DNA of 27,225 bases from Thiotrichales bacterium (GTDB taxonomy: Bacteria > Pseudomonadota > Gammaproteobacteria > Francisellales > CACEW01), in NCBI GenBank assembly GCA_947476405.1, contig CANJQG010000023.1, positions 1-27,225 of the forward strand, given 5' to 3'. Shown here one piece after another: positions 14,811-22,924 of the stretch (its first letter is position 1; every line of letters begins with the position of its first letter). The position numbers and the translations under genes are program-made. The notes beneath the pieces are model-generated. The model searched no databases. It was not told the DNA's origin and worked only from the letters and a program-made list of their open reading frames with translations.

Positions 14811-16184
14811 ATGAATGTCAGCATTTTCGAACTCTTTAAAATTGGCGTGGGCCCTTCAAGCTCACACACTGTCGGCCCCATGCGTGCGGGACGGGCTTTT
14901 ATTCTGTCTGCTGAAAAATCAGGGCACCTCAGCCAGGCTGCACGGTTACAAATCGATCTTTATGGTTCGCTTGCCTTAACAGGAAAAGGACATAGCACAG
15001 ATTTAGCGGTTTTACTGGGGGTGCAAGGCGAACAACCCGATCTAATTGACCCAAACTGCATTCCCAGCATGATGGCTGAAATTCGTCGCAATCACCAACT
15101 TGAACTTAACGGCCAATATCCGATTGCTTTTGATGAACCTAATGATTTAATTTTTCATTATCTTGAAAGCTTACCCTACCATCCAAATGGCATGCGCTTT
15201 TGTTTATTTGACGCTCAAAAAAAACTCCTCCAAAGCGAGACGTATTATTCAATTGGTGGCGGGTTTATTGTGAGCGAAAAAGAAACCAACCAAAAAAACC
15301 AAGAAAAATCAGCCGTCCCCTATCCTTTTTCAACAGGAAGAGAGCTCCTCGCCCATTGCAAAAAAACACGATTTTCCATCGCTAAAATCATGCTGGAAAA
15401 CGAAAAAGCCTGGCATACGGAAGCCGAGATCAAAGCCTGGGCATTAAAAATTTGGTCCGTAATGAAAGGCTGTATCGATCGCGGCTGTGCAGAATCGGGC
15501 ATTCTTCCTGGCGGATTAAAAGTGAAGCGCCGCGCTCATATTGTCAAAGAAAAGCTCATGGAGCAAGAAAAAGCAGGCCTCCCTCGCGATGAAATGAGCT
15601 GGATTAATCTTTATGCCCTTGCCGTCAATGAAGAAAATGCAGCCGGCGGCCGCGTCGTGACAGCCCCAACAAATGGCGCTGCAGGCATTATTCCTGCGGT
15701 CCTTCACTATTATCTCAGCTTTACGCCCAATGCCAATGAAGCAGGCATTATTGATTTTTTACTTACGGCCACAGCGATTGGCATTTTATTTAAAGAAGGC
15801 GCATCTATTTCCGCCGCTGAAATGGGCTGTCAAGGAGAAGTGGGGGTTGCTTGCTCCATGGCGGGTGGCGCTTTAACAGAAGTATGGGGCGGGACCGCCT
15901 GGCAAGTTGAAAACGCGGCTGAGATGGGGATCGAACACAACTTAGGATTAACCTGCGATCCCATTGGTGGCCTTGTCCAAATTCCCTGTATCGAACGAAA
16001 TACAATGGGATCAGTCCAAGCAGTTAATTGCGCAAAACTTGCATTAATGGGGGATGGGACGCATATTGTATCCCTCGATGATGCCATCAAAGCCATGAAA
16101 CAAACCGGAGAAGACATGAAAGATCAGTATAAAGAAACGTCAAAAGGGGGCTTGGCTATTGCAGTCAACCAACCAGCGTGTTAA
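14811..16184 (+). CDS. sdaA: L-serine dehydratase (iron-sulfur, single chain)
   Basis: Deaminates L-serine to pyruvate and ammonia with a 4Fe-4S cluster. FKIGVGPSSSHTVGPMRAG (9-27) opens the beta domain; the alpha domain has NEENAAGGRVVTAPTNGA and GCQGEVGVACSMA. Cluster ligands fit C340, C382 (LTCDP) and C393 (IPCIERN). The protein ends in a lone C-terminal Cys457 (NQPAC). In the Legionella pneumophila enzyme the C-terminal cysteine is known to fold into the active site as fourth ligand, and this ending suggests the same arrangement. ATG 14811 gives the family front; the frame upstream to 14703 overlaps def and is not homologous. Serine is an important carbon source for Legionella-type bacteria, so catabolic use is plausible. 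Confidence 0.96.
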   Translation: MNVSIFELFKIGVGPSSSHTVGPMRAGRAFILSAEKSGHLSQAARLQIDLYGSLALTGKGHSTDLAVLLGVQGEQPDLIDPNCIPSMMAEIRRNHQLELNGQYPIAFDEPNDLIFHYLESLPYHPNGMRFCLFDAQKKLLQSETYYSIGGGFIVSEKETNQKNQEKSAVPYPFSTGRELLAHCKKTRFSIAKIMLENEKAWHTEAEIKAWALKIWSVMKGCIDRGCAESGILPGGLKVKRRAHIVKEKLMEQEKAGLPRDEMSWINLYALAVNEENAAGGRVVTAPTNGAAGIIPAVLHYYLSFTPNANEAGIIDFLLTATAIGILFKEGASISAAEMGCQGEVGVACSMAGGALTEVWGGTAWQVENAAEMGIEHNLGLTCDPIGGLVQIPCIERNTMGSVQAVNCAKLALMGDGTHIVSLDDAIKAMKQTGEDMKDQYKETSKGGLAIAVNQPAC

Positions 16185-16186
16185 TC

Positions 16187-17086
16187 ATGGCTTATTTACA
16201 ACTAAAAGTTCAAATTAGGGAAGATCAGTTTTCTCAATTAGATGATCTTTTATCTCGCTCTGGCGCTTTATCTGTCAGCGCAATGGATGCAGAAGATCAG
16301 CCTATTTTAGAACCCAAACCGGGTGAAACACCCCTTTGGCAAAATCTCTCTTTAACGGCACTTTTTCCTGCTAATAAAAATCAAGCCAAAGTGATCAATC
16401 GCATTAAACCCCATTTAAATGAAACTCAACAAGCCAGCTTGAGCTGGACTGAAGTCCCTGAAGAAGCCTGGGAACGCGCGTGGATGCAGCATTATCAACC
16501 CATTTGTTTTGCTGAGCAGCTCTGGGTGGGCAGCACCGAACACACGCCCCCTGATGCCCTCAAAGCAATTCTATTTTTAGATCCAGGCCTCGCATTTGGA
16601 ACTGGCTCTCACCCCACAACTTATCTGTGCCTCGAATGGTTAAGCACGCAAGATTTAATCGGAAAAACACTCATTGATTACGGTTGCGGATCAGGCATTC
16701 TTATGCTGGCTGCTTTAAAACTTGGTGCGCATTTTGGACACGGCGTTGATCTGGATCCTCAAGCGCTCACCGCCACAAAAGACAATGCTGAACGCAATCA
16801 AATTCAAGGAAATTTCAGCCTAGACTTACCGGATACTTTTTCAATTGAAACGCGCGCAGACATTCTCATCGCCAATATTTTAGCCAATCCGCTCATTGAA
16901 TTAGCCCATTTTTTAAGCTCACTTTTAAATCCAAAAGGCAAGATTGTTTTGTCAGGCTTATTGCATGAACAAGCCGCCTCCGTTAAAAAAGCATACGCCC
17001 TTGAAATCAACTGGATAAATCAACATGAAAAAGATGGATGGATCTGCTTAGTCGGAGAAAAAATCGTTGCAAACTCACCCAGATAG
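16187..17086 (+). CDS. prmA: Ribosomal protein L11 methyltransferase
   Basis: SAM-dependent enzyme that trimethylates ribosomal protein L11. The N-terminal substrate domain contains EVPEEAWERAWMQHYQPICF-type sequence, then LDPGLAFGTGSHPTTYLCLEWL and the SAM motif LIDYGCGSGILMLAALKLG. NPLIELAHF in IANILANPL marks the catalytic loop. ATG 16187 (299 residues) lies two bases after the sdaA stop; a GTG at 16178 would overlap sdaA and adds only MLI. It is probably co-transcribed with sdaA. Its 3' end is 11 bases from the convergent murE stop. Confidence 0.95.
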   Translation: MAYLQLKVQIREDQFSQLDDLLSRSGALSVSAMDAEDQPILEPKPGETPLWQNLSLTALFPANKNQAKVINRIKPHLNETQQASLSWTEVPEEAWERAWMQHYQPICFAEQLWVGSTEHTPPDALKAILFLDPGLAFGTGSHPTTYLCLEWLSTQDLIGKTLIDYGCGSGILMLAALKLGAHFGHGVDLDPQALTATKDNAERNQIQGNFSLDLPDTFSIETRADILIANILANPLIELAHFLSSLLNPKGKIVLSGLLHEQAASVKKAYALEINWINQHEKDGWICLVGEKIVANSPR

Positions 17087-17097
17087 ATCACCCCACA

Positions 17098-18618
17098 CTA
17101 AGCCATAAAACCCGCCACAACTGAGCGCTCATCGTAAGACTGCTTCACACCTTGCTTATCAAGATAGGTTTCATGCCCCTTCCCTGCAAGCAAAACAATA
17201 TCCTCCGGCTGTGCGCGTTTAAGCGTCGCATAAATGGCTTGCGTCCGATCTGCAATAAAAGTCATTTGATCTGGATAACAAAAGCCTGCACGAATTTCAG
17301 AAAAAATATCCTCTATCTTTTCAAAACGCGAATTATCTTCCGTGACCATAACCTGATCGGCATAATACTCAGCAATTTTAGCCATCTGAGGACGCTTACC
17401 ACGATCACGATCACCCCCACATCCAAAGACGACCCAAAGCGTTTTATGATAAAGCTGTAGCGATTTCAAGACCTTTTCTAAAGCATCTGGTGTATGCGCA
17501 TAATCGATGACAATCAAAGGCAACCCAGGACGACGCAGCGTTTCCATTCGCCCGATTACCGGACGTACAAAAACACTCAAACGAGCCAACAAATTGAGAT
17601 CAAAGCCCAAAGCCATTAAAGCGGTCATACTCAGGACTAAATTACCCACATTAAACTCGCCCAACAATTGCGTCTTAATCTCTGCCTGACCCCGAGCCGT
17701 ATAAAACATAAAGTGCTGACCTAAATCCGTATGCTTAATCTCTGAAGCAAAATAAAACGGGGCTTCATGCACCCTGTCACTGCACAAAAAACACTGCGTC
17801 TTAGGCCCGCAATATGAGACCATCATCGCGGCATAGGGATCATCATGATTAATCACCGCATATTTAAGATCTGGCCAGGAAAACAATCTCGCCTTCGCCT
17901 CAGCATAATGCGGCATATCCCCATGATAATCAAGATGATCTTGAGTCAAATTGCTAAAAATCGCTGTGCAAAAATGAATGCCATCCACGCGATTTTGAGC
18001 TAACGCATGCGATGAGACCTCCATCCCTACATATTCAACACCCTGCGAGACAAAATCCCGCAGCATTTCTTGCAGCGAAATCACATCTGGCGTCGTTTGT
18101 GTGGCCTCCTGCAAATGCCCCCAGATCCCATTTCCAACGGTCCCAATCACTGCGGATTTTTGACCCATCAAGTGAATATATTGTGCTAAATAATGGGTAA
18201 TTGAAGTTTTACCATTGGTCCCCGTCACACCGATCACTTTCAATTTTTTAGAAGGATAATCATAAAAAAAATCAGCCAAGTGACCGATCTGGCGATACAA
18301 ATCCGGAACGACCAAAATGGGAATCTGTGCTGTGGCTATCATTTTATTACCATAAAGATCAAATGCTTTGTCATACAAATTCTGGGGGCCATCATCCGTT
18401 AGTCCAGGCATCGTCTCTACCAAAATAGCGACGGCTCCTTTTTTCAAAGCCTGGCTAATAAAATCATGCCCATCAAAATCATCCCCCTTTAAGGCACAAA
18501 AAACTGCACCTGGCGTAATTTTTCGACTATCAATACAGAGCCTAGACACTTCGATATTCTGAAAATGAGCTGCAGACGGAAGCTTCAAAAAATCCACCAA
18601 ATCTTTTAATATTTTCAA
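17098..18618 (-). CDS. murE: UDP-MurNAc-tripeptide synthetase (MurE), TTG start
   Basis: Adds the third stem-peptide residue, in gammaproteobacteria meso-diaminopimelate, to UDP-MurNAc-L-Ala-D-Glu. P-loop VTGTNGKTS is at about 131-139; TTPDVISLQEML, MEVSSHALAQNRV, AIFSNLTQDHLDYHG and the Lys-bearing AEAKARLF region follow. The meso-DAP motif DNPR reads DNSR here (17337-17326); Asp, Asn and Arg are kept, and AGKGHE is intact. About 20 extra residues lie near 71-96. I chose TTG 18618 (506 residues): GAAGGA (18630-18625) lies 6 bases upstream and the N-terminus then matches the family. A TTG at 18672 lies upstream of the predicted transcript start. It stands alone, with none of the dcw neighbours (ftsI, murF, mraY). 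Confidence 0.94.
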   Translation of the reverse strand: MKILKDLVDFLKLPSAAHFQNIEVSRLCIDSRKITPGAVFCALKGDDFDGHDFISQALKKGAVAILVETMPGLTDDGPQNLYDKAFDLYGNKMIATAQIPILVVPDLYRQIGHLADFFYDYPSKKLKVIGVTGTNGKTSITHYLAQYIHLMGQKSAVIGTVGNGIWGHLQEATQTTPDVISLQEMLRDFVSQGVEYVGMEVSSHALAQNRVDGIHFCTAIFSNLTQDHLDYHGDMPHYAEAKARLFSWPDLKYAVINHDDPYAAMMVSYCGPKTQCFLCSDRVHEAPFYFASEIKHTDLGQHFMFYTARGQAEIKTQLLGEFNVGNLVLSMTALMALGFDLNLLARLSVFVRPVIGRMETLRRPGLPLIVIDYAHTPDALEKVLKSLQLYHKTLWVVFGCGGDRDRGKRPQMAKIAEYYADQVMVTEDNSRFEKIEDIFSEIRAGFCYPDQMTFIADRTQAIYATLKRAQPEDIVLLAGKGHETYLDKQGVKQSYDERSVVAGFMA

Positions 18619-18650
18619 AATCGATCCTTCCTTATCTCTCTTTTTAGATG

Positions 18651-18679
18651 ATAGTACTATACTTGCAAGCAAGAGCCAA
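18651..18679 (-). promoter_or_regulatory. Predicted promoter for murE
   Basis: On the minus strand TTGGCT (18679-18674) and TACTAT (18656-18651) are 17 bases apart (4/6 and 4/6). The start near 18644 gives a leader of about 26 bases to TTG 18618. It supports that start over longer frames. An 8-base palindrome CTTGCAAG (18662-18669) lies between the boxes. Confidence 0.35.
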
Positions 18680-18731
18680 ATCTCCTAGACTATAGCGCAT
18701 CCAATTACAACTTAAAAATTAAGGAATACTG

Positions 18732-19247
18732 ATGTCATATTTAACTGCAACTTTTCATACCGGCAAAGGCGCAATTCGCGTTAAACTTCATGCGGATAAA
18801 ACCCCCTATACCGTAGCTAACTTTATTAATCTTGCTCAAAAAGGATTTTATAAGAATAAAAAATTCCACCGCGTCATTAAGCCCTTTATGATTCAAGGCG
18901 GATGCCCACAAGGCACAGGAACAGGTGGCCCAGGCTATCGCTTTGGCGACGAGTTCCACCCCGAATTGCGTCATGATAAACCCGGCATTTTGTCGATGGC
19001 TAATGCAGGCCCAGGCACCAATGGCAGTCAATTTTTTATTACCCATATTCCGACCCCCCATTTAGACAATGCGCATACTGTTTTTGGCGAAGTCTTGACC
19101 CCAGCAGACATGGAGATCGTCAATGCAATCAACCAAAATGATGTCATTGAAGAGATTACCATCGAAGGCGACACCACTGCATTATTCGAAAAAACAGCAG
19201 ATAAGCTGAAAGAATGGAACGCGCATTTGACAAATGCAAAGGGGTAA
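18732..19247 (+). CDS. ppiB: Cyclophilin-type peptidyl-prolyl isomerase
   Basis: Catalyses cis-trans isomerisation at proline. Starts MSYLTATFHTGKGAIRVKL, continues with KFHRVIKPFMIQGGCPQGTGTGGPGYRFGDEF (catalytic Arg and Phe-Met-Gln-Gly), MANAGPGTNGSQFFIT and HTVFGEVL. No signal peptide, so cytosolic. It is 171 residues, slightly longer at the C-terminus than E. coli PpiB (164). SD-like AAGGA lies 9 bases before the ATG. Its last codons contain the promoter of the next gene, and its stop touches the Fur box. Confidence 0.95.
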   Translation: MSYLTATFHTGKGAIRVKLHADKTPYTVANFINLAQKGFYKNKKFHRVIKPFMIQGGCPQGTGTGGPGYRFGDEFHPELRHDKPGILSMANAGPGTNGSQFFITHIPTPHLDNAHTVFGEVLTPADMEIVNAINQNDVIEEITIEGDTTALFEKTADKLKEWNAHLTNAKG

Positions 19248-19255
19248 ATGATAAT
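19227..19255 (+). promoter_or_regulatory. Strong promoter for the Nramp-like gene, inside ppiB
   Basis: Consensus TTGACA (19227-19232), 17-base spacer, GATAAT (19250-19255; 5/6, preceded by T). The -35 box lies in the last codons of ppiB. Transcription would begin near 19262, giving a leader of about 20 bases. The -10 box is inside the Fur box, the standard arrangement for iron-dependent blocking of polymerase. Confidence 0.65.
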
Positions 19256-19265
19256 GATTCTCATT
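19247..19265 (+). promoter_or_regulatory. Fur-type operator
   Basis: AATGATAATGATTCTCATT is a 19-base palindrome with eight of nine base pairs matched. It is very close to the classical Fur box (GATAATGATAATCATTATC) and to the common form with ATTCTCATT. It covers the -10 box and predicted start of the Nramp-like gene. A second inverted repeat, GATTCTCA (19256-19263) with TGAGAATC (19273-19280), shares its right half and reaches the ribosome-binding region. Confidence 0.7.
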
Positions 19266-19282
19266 TATATTCTGAGAATCCC

Positions 19283-20527
19283 ATGAAGACCCAACCCCAA
19301 AAAAAATCCCAACGCTTTTTCCTGCGCTTTTTTATGTTTGCGATTGGCCCTGGTTTAGTCGTGATGCTGGCAGACACAGACGCAGGCAGCCTGATTACCG
19401 CAGCACAAAGTGGTGCAGTCTGGGGTTACCGCATGTTATTGCTCATGCTCATCCTCATTCCCATTTTGTATATTGCACAGGAATTAACGCTACGACTGGG
19501 GCTGGTGACAGGAAAAGGGCATGGCGAACTCATCAAAGAACGCTTTGGGCAACGCTGGGCATGGCTGTCCGTCAGCACCTTACTGCTCTCCTGCATGGGC
19601 GCGATCGTCACGGAATTCAGTGGAATTGCAGGCGTAGGCCAATTATTTGGCATCCCCACTTCTCTCAGCGTAGGAATGGTCATTATTTTTATGGTGATCA
19701 TGGCTTGGAGTGGAAGCTACCATCATGTTGAACGCTGTGCGATTCTGATTGGTTTGTTTGAACTCATTTTCGTCGTGGTCGCTATCCTCGCCCATCCACA
19801 TTATCATGAGGCCGCCACGACCATGTGGAATATCCCTTTTAAAAACAGCCAGTACTGGTATCTTGCTGCCGCTAATGTGGGCGCAGTAATTATGCCTTGG
19901 ATGATTTTTTATCAGCAATCTGCCGTTATCGACAAAAAACTGAATCATACTCACCTAAAAGTTGCACGCATTGATACCGCAATCGGAGCGATCATCACAC
20001 AGGTCATTATGGCCTCTATGGTCATGATTACTGCCGCCACGATTGGAAAAACAAATCCTGGAGCCCCACTCAATACTGTCTCTCAAATCAGTGATGCTTT
20101 AATTCCATTTCTAGGCAAAACCGTGGGTCAACTTTTTTTTGCAATGGGCATGCTTGGCGCCTCATTAGTCGCAGCAATCGTTGTTTCATTGACTGCCGCT
20201 TGGGGCTTAGGAGAAGTCACCGGCTATAAACGCTCTCTTGAGCATCACCCCAAAGACGCGCCCTGGTTTTATATCGTCTATACTTTGGTCTTAATTTTTG
20301 GTGGATTATTGATGATCTCTGGAATCAACCTGGTCTCACTCAGCGTTGCTGTTGAGGTCATGAATGCCATTTTATTACCGATCGTACTGGGCTTTTTATA
20401 TCTACTCGCTCTTAAAACGCTTCCTGAACCCTACCGCCTCAAAGGAAAATACGCGCTAACTGTTGGCGTTATTTTAGGGGTGACCGCATTATTTGGCCTA
20501 GTATCTGGCGTTTGGGGCGCGGTTTAA
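19283..20527 (+). CDS. Nramp-family divalent metal transporter, non-canonical motifs
   Basis: A 414-residue inner-membrane protein with about eleven hydrophobic segments and the Nramp layout. Helix 1 reads IGPGLVVMLADTDAGSLITAAQSGAVWGYR, where canonical MntH has DPGN; here it is DAGS (residues 33-36). Helix 6 reads GAVIMPWMIFYQQSAVID, where MntH has MPH; here it is MPW (204-206). Asp33 and Met204, both metal ligands in the family, are kept, while Asn becomes Ser and His becomes Trp. This places it outside ordinary MntH, so the metal (Mn, Fe or other) is open. ATG 19283 fits the family front; an upstream frame to 19214 overlaps ppiB. The Fur-box promoter points to expression under iron shortage. 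Confidence 0.88.
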   Translation: MKTQPQKKSQRFFLRFFMFAIGPGLVVMLADTDAGSLITAAQSGAVWGYRMLLLMLILIPILYIAQELTLRLGLVTGKGHGELIKERFGQRWAWLSVSTLLLSCMGAIVTEFSGIAGVGQLFGIPTSLSVGMVIIFMVIMAWSGSYHHVERCAILIGLFELIFVVVAILAHPHYHEAATTMWNIPFKNSQYWYLAAANVGAVIMPWMIFYQQSAVIDKKLNHTHLKVARIDTAIGAIITQVIMASMVMITAATIGKTNPGAPLNTVSQISDALIPFLGKTVGQLFFAMGMLGASLVAAIVVSLTAAWGLGEVTGYKRSLEHHPKDAPWFYIVYTLVLIFGGLLMISGINLVSLSVAVEVMNAILLPIVLGFLYLLALKTLPEPYRLKGKYALTVGVILGVTALFGLVSGVWGAV

Positions 20528-20542
20528 TTTACAAATTAGCCC

Positions 20543-20571
20543 TAGCCAAGCGCTGCAAAATCAGGTATAAT
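20543..20571 (+). promoter_or_regulatory. Predicted promoter for typA
   Basis: TAGCCA (20543-20548; 4/6) and consensus TATAAT (20566-20571), 17 bases apart. The start near 20577 leaves about 28 bases to the ATG. No stem-loop terminator for the preceding transporter gene was found in the 77-base gap. Confidence 0.5.
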
Positions 20572-20604
20572 CGCGCCACTTTGATTTAAAATTAGATAAC
20601 GACT

Positions 20605-22437
20605 ATGCTCTTAGACCCTACAAAAATCCGTAATATCGCCATTATTGCTCACGTCGATCACGGCAAAACCACACTGGTTGATAAGCTTTTACAGCAATCT
20701 GGTGCTTTTGGCGAACGGGCTACCATTGTTGAACGTGCAATGGATTCTAACGATTTAGAAAAAGAACGCGGCATTACTATTTTAGCTAAAAACACAGCGG
20801 TTGATTATGAGGGATACCGCATCAACATTGTAGACACCCCAGGACATGCAGACTTTGGCGGTGAAGTAGAGCGCGTTCTCTCAATGGTTGACTCTGTTTT
20901 ATTGATTGTCGATGCCGTCGACGGCCCCATGCCACAAACTCGTTTTGTGACACAAAAAGCGTTTGCGCAAGGCTTGCATCCGATTGTCGTTATTAATAAA
21001 ATTGACCGCCCTGGCGCACGGCCCAATTGGGTTGTCGATCAAGTTTTTGATCTTTTTGCAAAATTAGGCGCGAGTGATGAACAGCTTGACTTTCCAATTG
21101 TTTACGCTTCTGCATTACAAGGCTATGCAAAACTGGATTTAAAAGATGAAACAACGGATATGAGCGTTCTTTTTCAAACCATTATTGATAAAGTCTCGCC
21201 TCCTAATGCAGATATCAACGGCCCCTTTCAAATGCAAATTTCTTCCCTCGACTACTCTAACTATGTTGGCGTCATCGGGATTGGGCGAATTACACGTGGA
21301 AAAGCAAGAACAAACATGCCCGTGACTGTCATCGACGTTGCTGGAAAAACCCGCAATGGTCGCATTTTACAAGTCTTAGGTCACATGGGTTTAAAACGGA
21401 TTGAAGTCCCTGAAGCCTCTGCTGGAGACATCATTTGCATTACTGGCCTCGAAAATATTTTTATTTCTGACACGGTATGCGACCCAACTTGTGTTGAGGC
21501 CATGACGCCTTTATCCGTCGATGAACCCACAGTCACCATGACTTTCCAAGTGAATAACTCCCCTTTTGCAGGAAAAGAAGGCAAATATGTCACTTCCCGC
21601 CAAATTCGTGAACGCCTCAATAAAGAATTAATCCACAATGTGGCATTGCGCGTGAATGACACTGAAGATCCTGATAAATTCCAAGTCGCAGGCCGTGGCG
21701 AACTCCACCTTTCTGTCTTAATTGAAACCATGCGACGCGAAGGCTATGAATTAGCTGTATCCCGCCCAGAGGTGATTTTTCATACTCTTGAAGATGGCAC
21801 CACTGAAGAACCGTTCGAGTGGGTGACCATTGACGTTGAAGAAGCAAATCAAGGCGGCGTCATGGAACGCATGGGGATGCGTCAAGGTGACCTCCTCAAT
21901 ATGGTGCCAGACGGACAAGGTCGTGTTCGCTTAGAATACATGATCCCCACCCGTGGATTGATTGGCTTTAGAACAGAATTCATGAGCTTGACTTCCGGAA
22001 CAGGAATCATCACCCACGTGTTTGATCATTACGGCCCCATGAAAAAGAATGTGGCAAACGAACGTCCTCGTGGCGTGCTCATTGCCAATATCGCAGGTAA
22101 AGCCTTAGGTTACGCGCTCTTTAATCTGCAAGACCGCGGTCTCATGATGATTGATCACGGCACCGAAGTGTACGAAGGTATGATCATCGGGATCCACTCT
22201 CGCGATAATGACTTGGTTGTCAATGTCATCAAAGGCAAACAACTCACCAACATTCGCGCAGCGGGAACCGATGAAAATATCGTTTTGACAACACCGATCA
22301 AGCATTCGCTAGAACAAGCATTGGAATTTATCAATGATGATGAGCTGGTTGAAGTTACACCAAAATCCATCCGTCTACGCAAACGTTTTCTCACCGAAAA
22401 CGAGCGCAAACGTGCAGATCGCTCCAAAGCAGAATAA
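20605..22437 (+). CDS. typA: Translational GTPase TypA/BipA
   Basis: Ribosome-associated GTPase needed for late 50S assembly and growth under stress. G1 AHVDHGKTT at about 12-20, switch I with RGITILAKN, G3 DTPGHADFGGEVERVL, G4 NKIDRPGARP and G5 YASALQGYA are intact. Domains II, III and V follow, with the TypA-specific C-terminal domain including the GLIGFRTEFMSLTSGTGIITHVFDHY block and IRLRKRFLTENERKRADRS at the end. Length (610) is normal. It is probably monocistronic. Confidence 0.98.
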   Translation: MLLDPTKIRNIAIIAHVDHGKTTLVDKLLQQSGAFGERATIVERAMDSNDLEKERGITILAKNTAVDYEGYRINIVDTPGHADFGGEVERVLSMVDSVLLIVDAVDGPMPQTRFVTQKAFAQGLHPIVVINKIDRPGARPNWVVDQVFDLFAKLGASDEQLDFPIVYASALQGYAKLDLKDETTDMSVLFQTIIDKVSPPNADINGPFQMQISSLDYSNYVGVIGIGRITRGKARTNMPVTVIDVAGKTRNGRILQVLGHMGLKRIEVPEASAGDIICITGLENIFISDTVCDPTCVEAMTPLSVDEPTVTMTFQVNNSPFAGKEGKYVTSRQIRERLNKELIHNVALRVNDTEDPDKFQVAGRGELHLSVLIETMRREGYELAVSRPEVIFHTLEDGTTEEPFEWVTIDVEEANQGGVMERMGMRQGDLLNMVPDGQGRVRLEYMIPTRGLIGFRTEFMSLTSGTGIITHVFDHYGPMKKNVANERPRGVLIANIAGKALGYALFNLQDRGLMMIDHGTEVYEGMIIGIHSRDNDLVVNVIKGKQLTNIRAAGTDENIVLTTPIKHSLEQALEFINDDELVEVTPKSIRLRKRFLTENERKRADRSKAE

Positions 22438-22451
22438 ACTCTAATTTTTGA

Positions 22452-22480
22452 TCGACAAACGCATAAATCCTTGCTAGAAT
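22452..22480 (+). promoter_or_regulatory. Predicted extended -10 promoter for the lipoprotein-lpoB-ubiB run
   Basis: TCGACA (22452-22457; 5/6), 17-base spacer ending TTGC, and TAGAAT (22475-22480; 5/6). The TG at 22472-22473 makes it an extended -10 type. The start near 22486 gives a leader of about 25 bases with AGAGGG just before the ATG. Confidence 0.55.
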
Positions 22481-22510
22481 TCTTGACAACCATTAATTTT
22501 AGAGGGCTTT

Positions 22511-22906
22511 ATGCGAATCAAAAAAATACTTCAAACTAGTTTTATCTCTTGCTGCATATCTTTACTCGTGGGTTGCGCGAGTGATACCTGCGTCACTATT
22601 CCCTCAACAGGAAACAGCAACAACACTAATATTGGCTCAGGCATGTTTGGCAGCACGACCATTACGCCCAGCTCTGAGAAATTAGCAGGAAATCTCCTGT
22701 TTGCGAAAGTGGCCCTATATAACAAAACCACTGACAATCAAAAGCTTAAATATCAATTTCAGTGGTTCTCCCCTGATGGCTTTAATCAAGGAAATCCAAC
22801 ACCCTGGACGCCGATCGAGCTCCTACCAAACATGACCAAAGTGGTCTCGAGCATTGCACCCACTGCTGAAACAACTAATTACAACGTCTTAGTCTGTGCT
22901 AATTAA
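22511..22906 (+). CDS. ycfL: YcfL-like (DUF1425) lipoprotein
   Basis: A 131-residue lipoprotein: basic start MRIKKIL, hydrophobic core, lipobox LLVGC with Cys at about 22 and Ala at +2, which favours the outer membrane. The body carries FAKVALYNKTTDNQKLKYQFQWFSPDGF, then W-TPIELLPN and a C-terminal ATTNYNVLVC-like strand, as in YcfL. In E. coli ycfL lies directly before lpoB (ycfM), and the same order is seen here. Function is unknown; a role alongside LpoB is only suggested by synteny. The assignment rests on pattern and neighbourhood. Confidence 0.78.
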   Translation: MRIKKILQTSFISCCISLLVGCASDTCVTIPSTGNSNNTNIGSGMFGSTTITPSSEKLAGNLLFAKVALYNKTTDNQKLKYQFQWFSPDGFNQGNPTPWTPIELLPNMTKVVSSIAPTAETTNYNVLVCAN

Positions 22907-22924
22907 TTTTTAAGAGAGAATAAA

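Noticed and set aside
15830..16117. Frame of 95 codons opposite sdaA
   Set aside because: Antisense to the conserved cluster-binding region; no ribosome-binding site or recognisable fold.
19256..19280. Stem GATTCTCA/TGAGAATC as a terminator for ppiB
   Set aside because: There is no T run after it, and it overlaps the operator and start region of the next gene; more likely part of the regulatory site.
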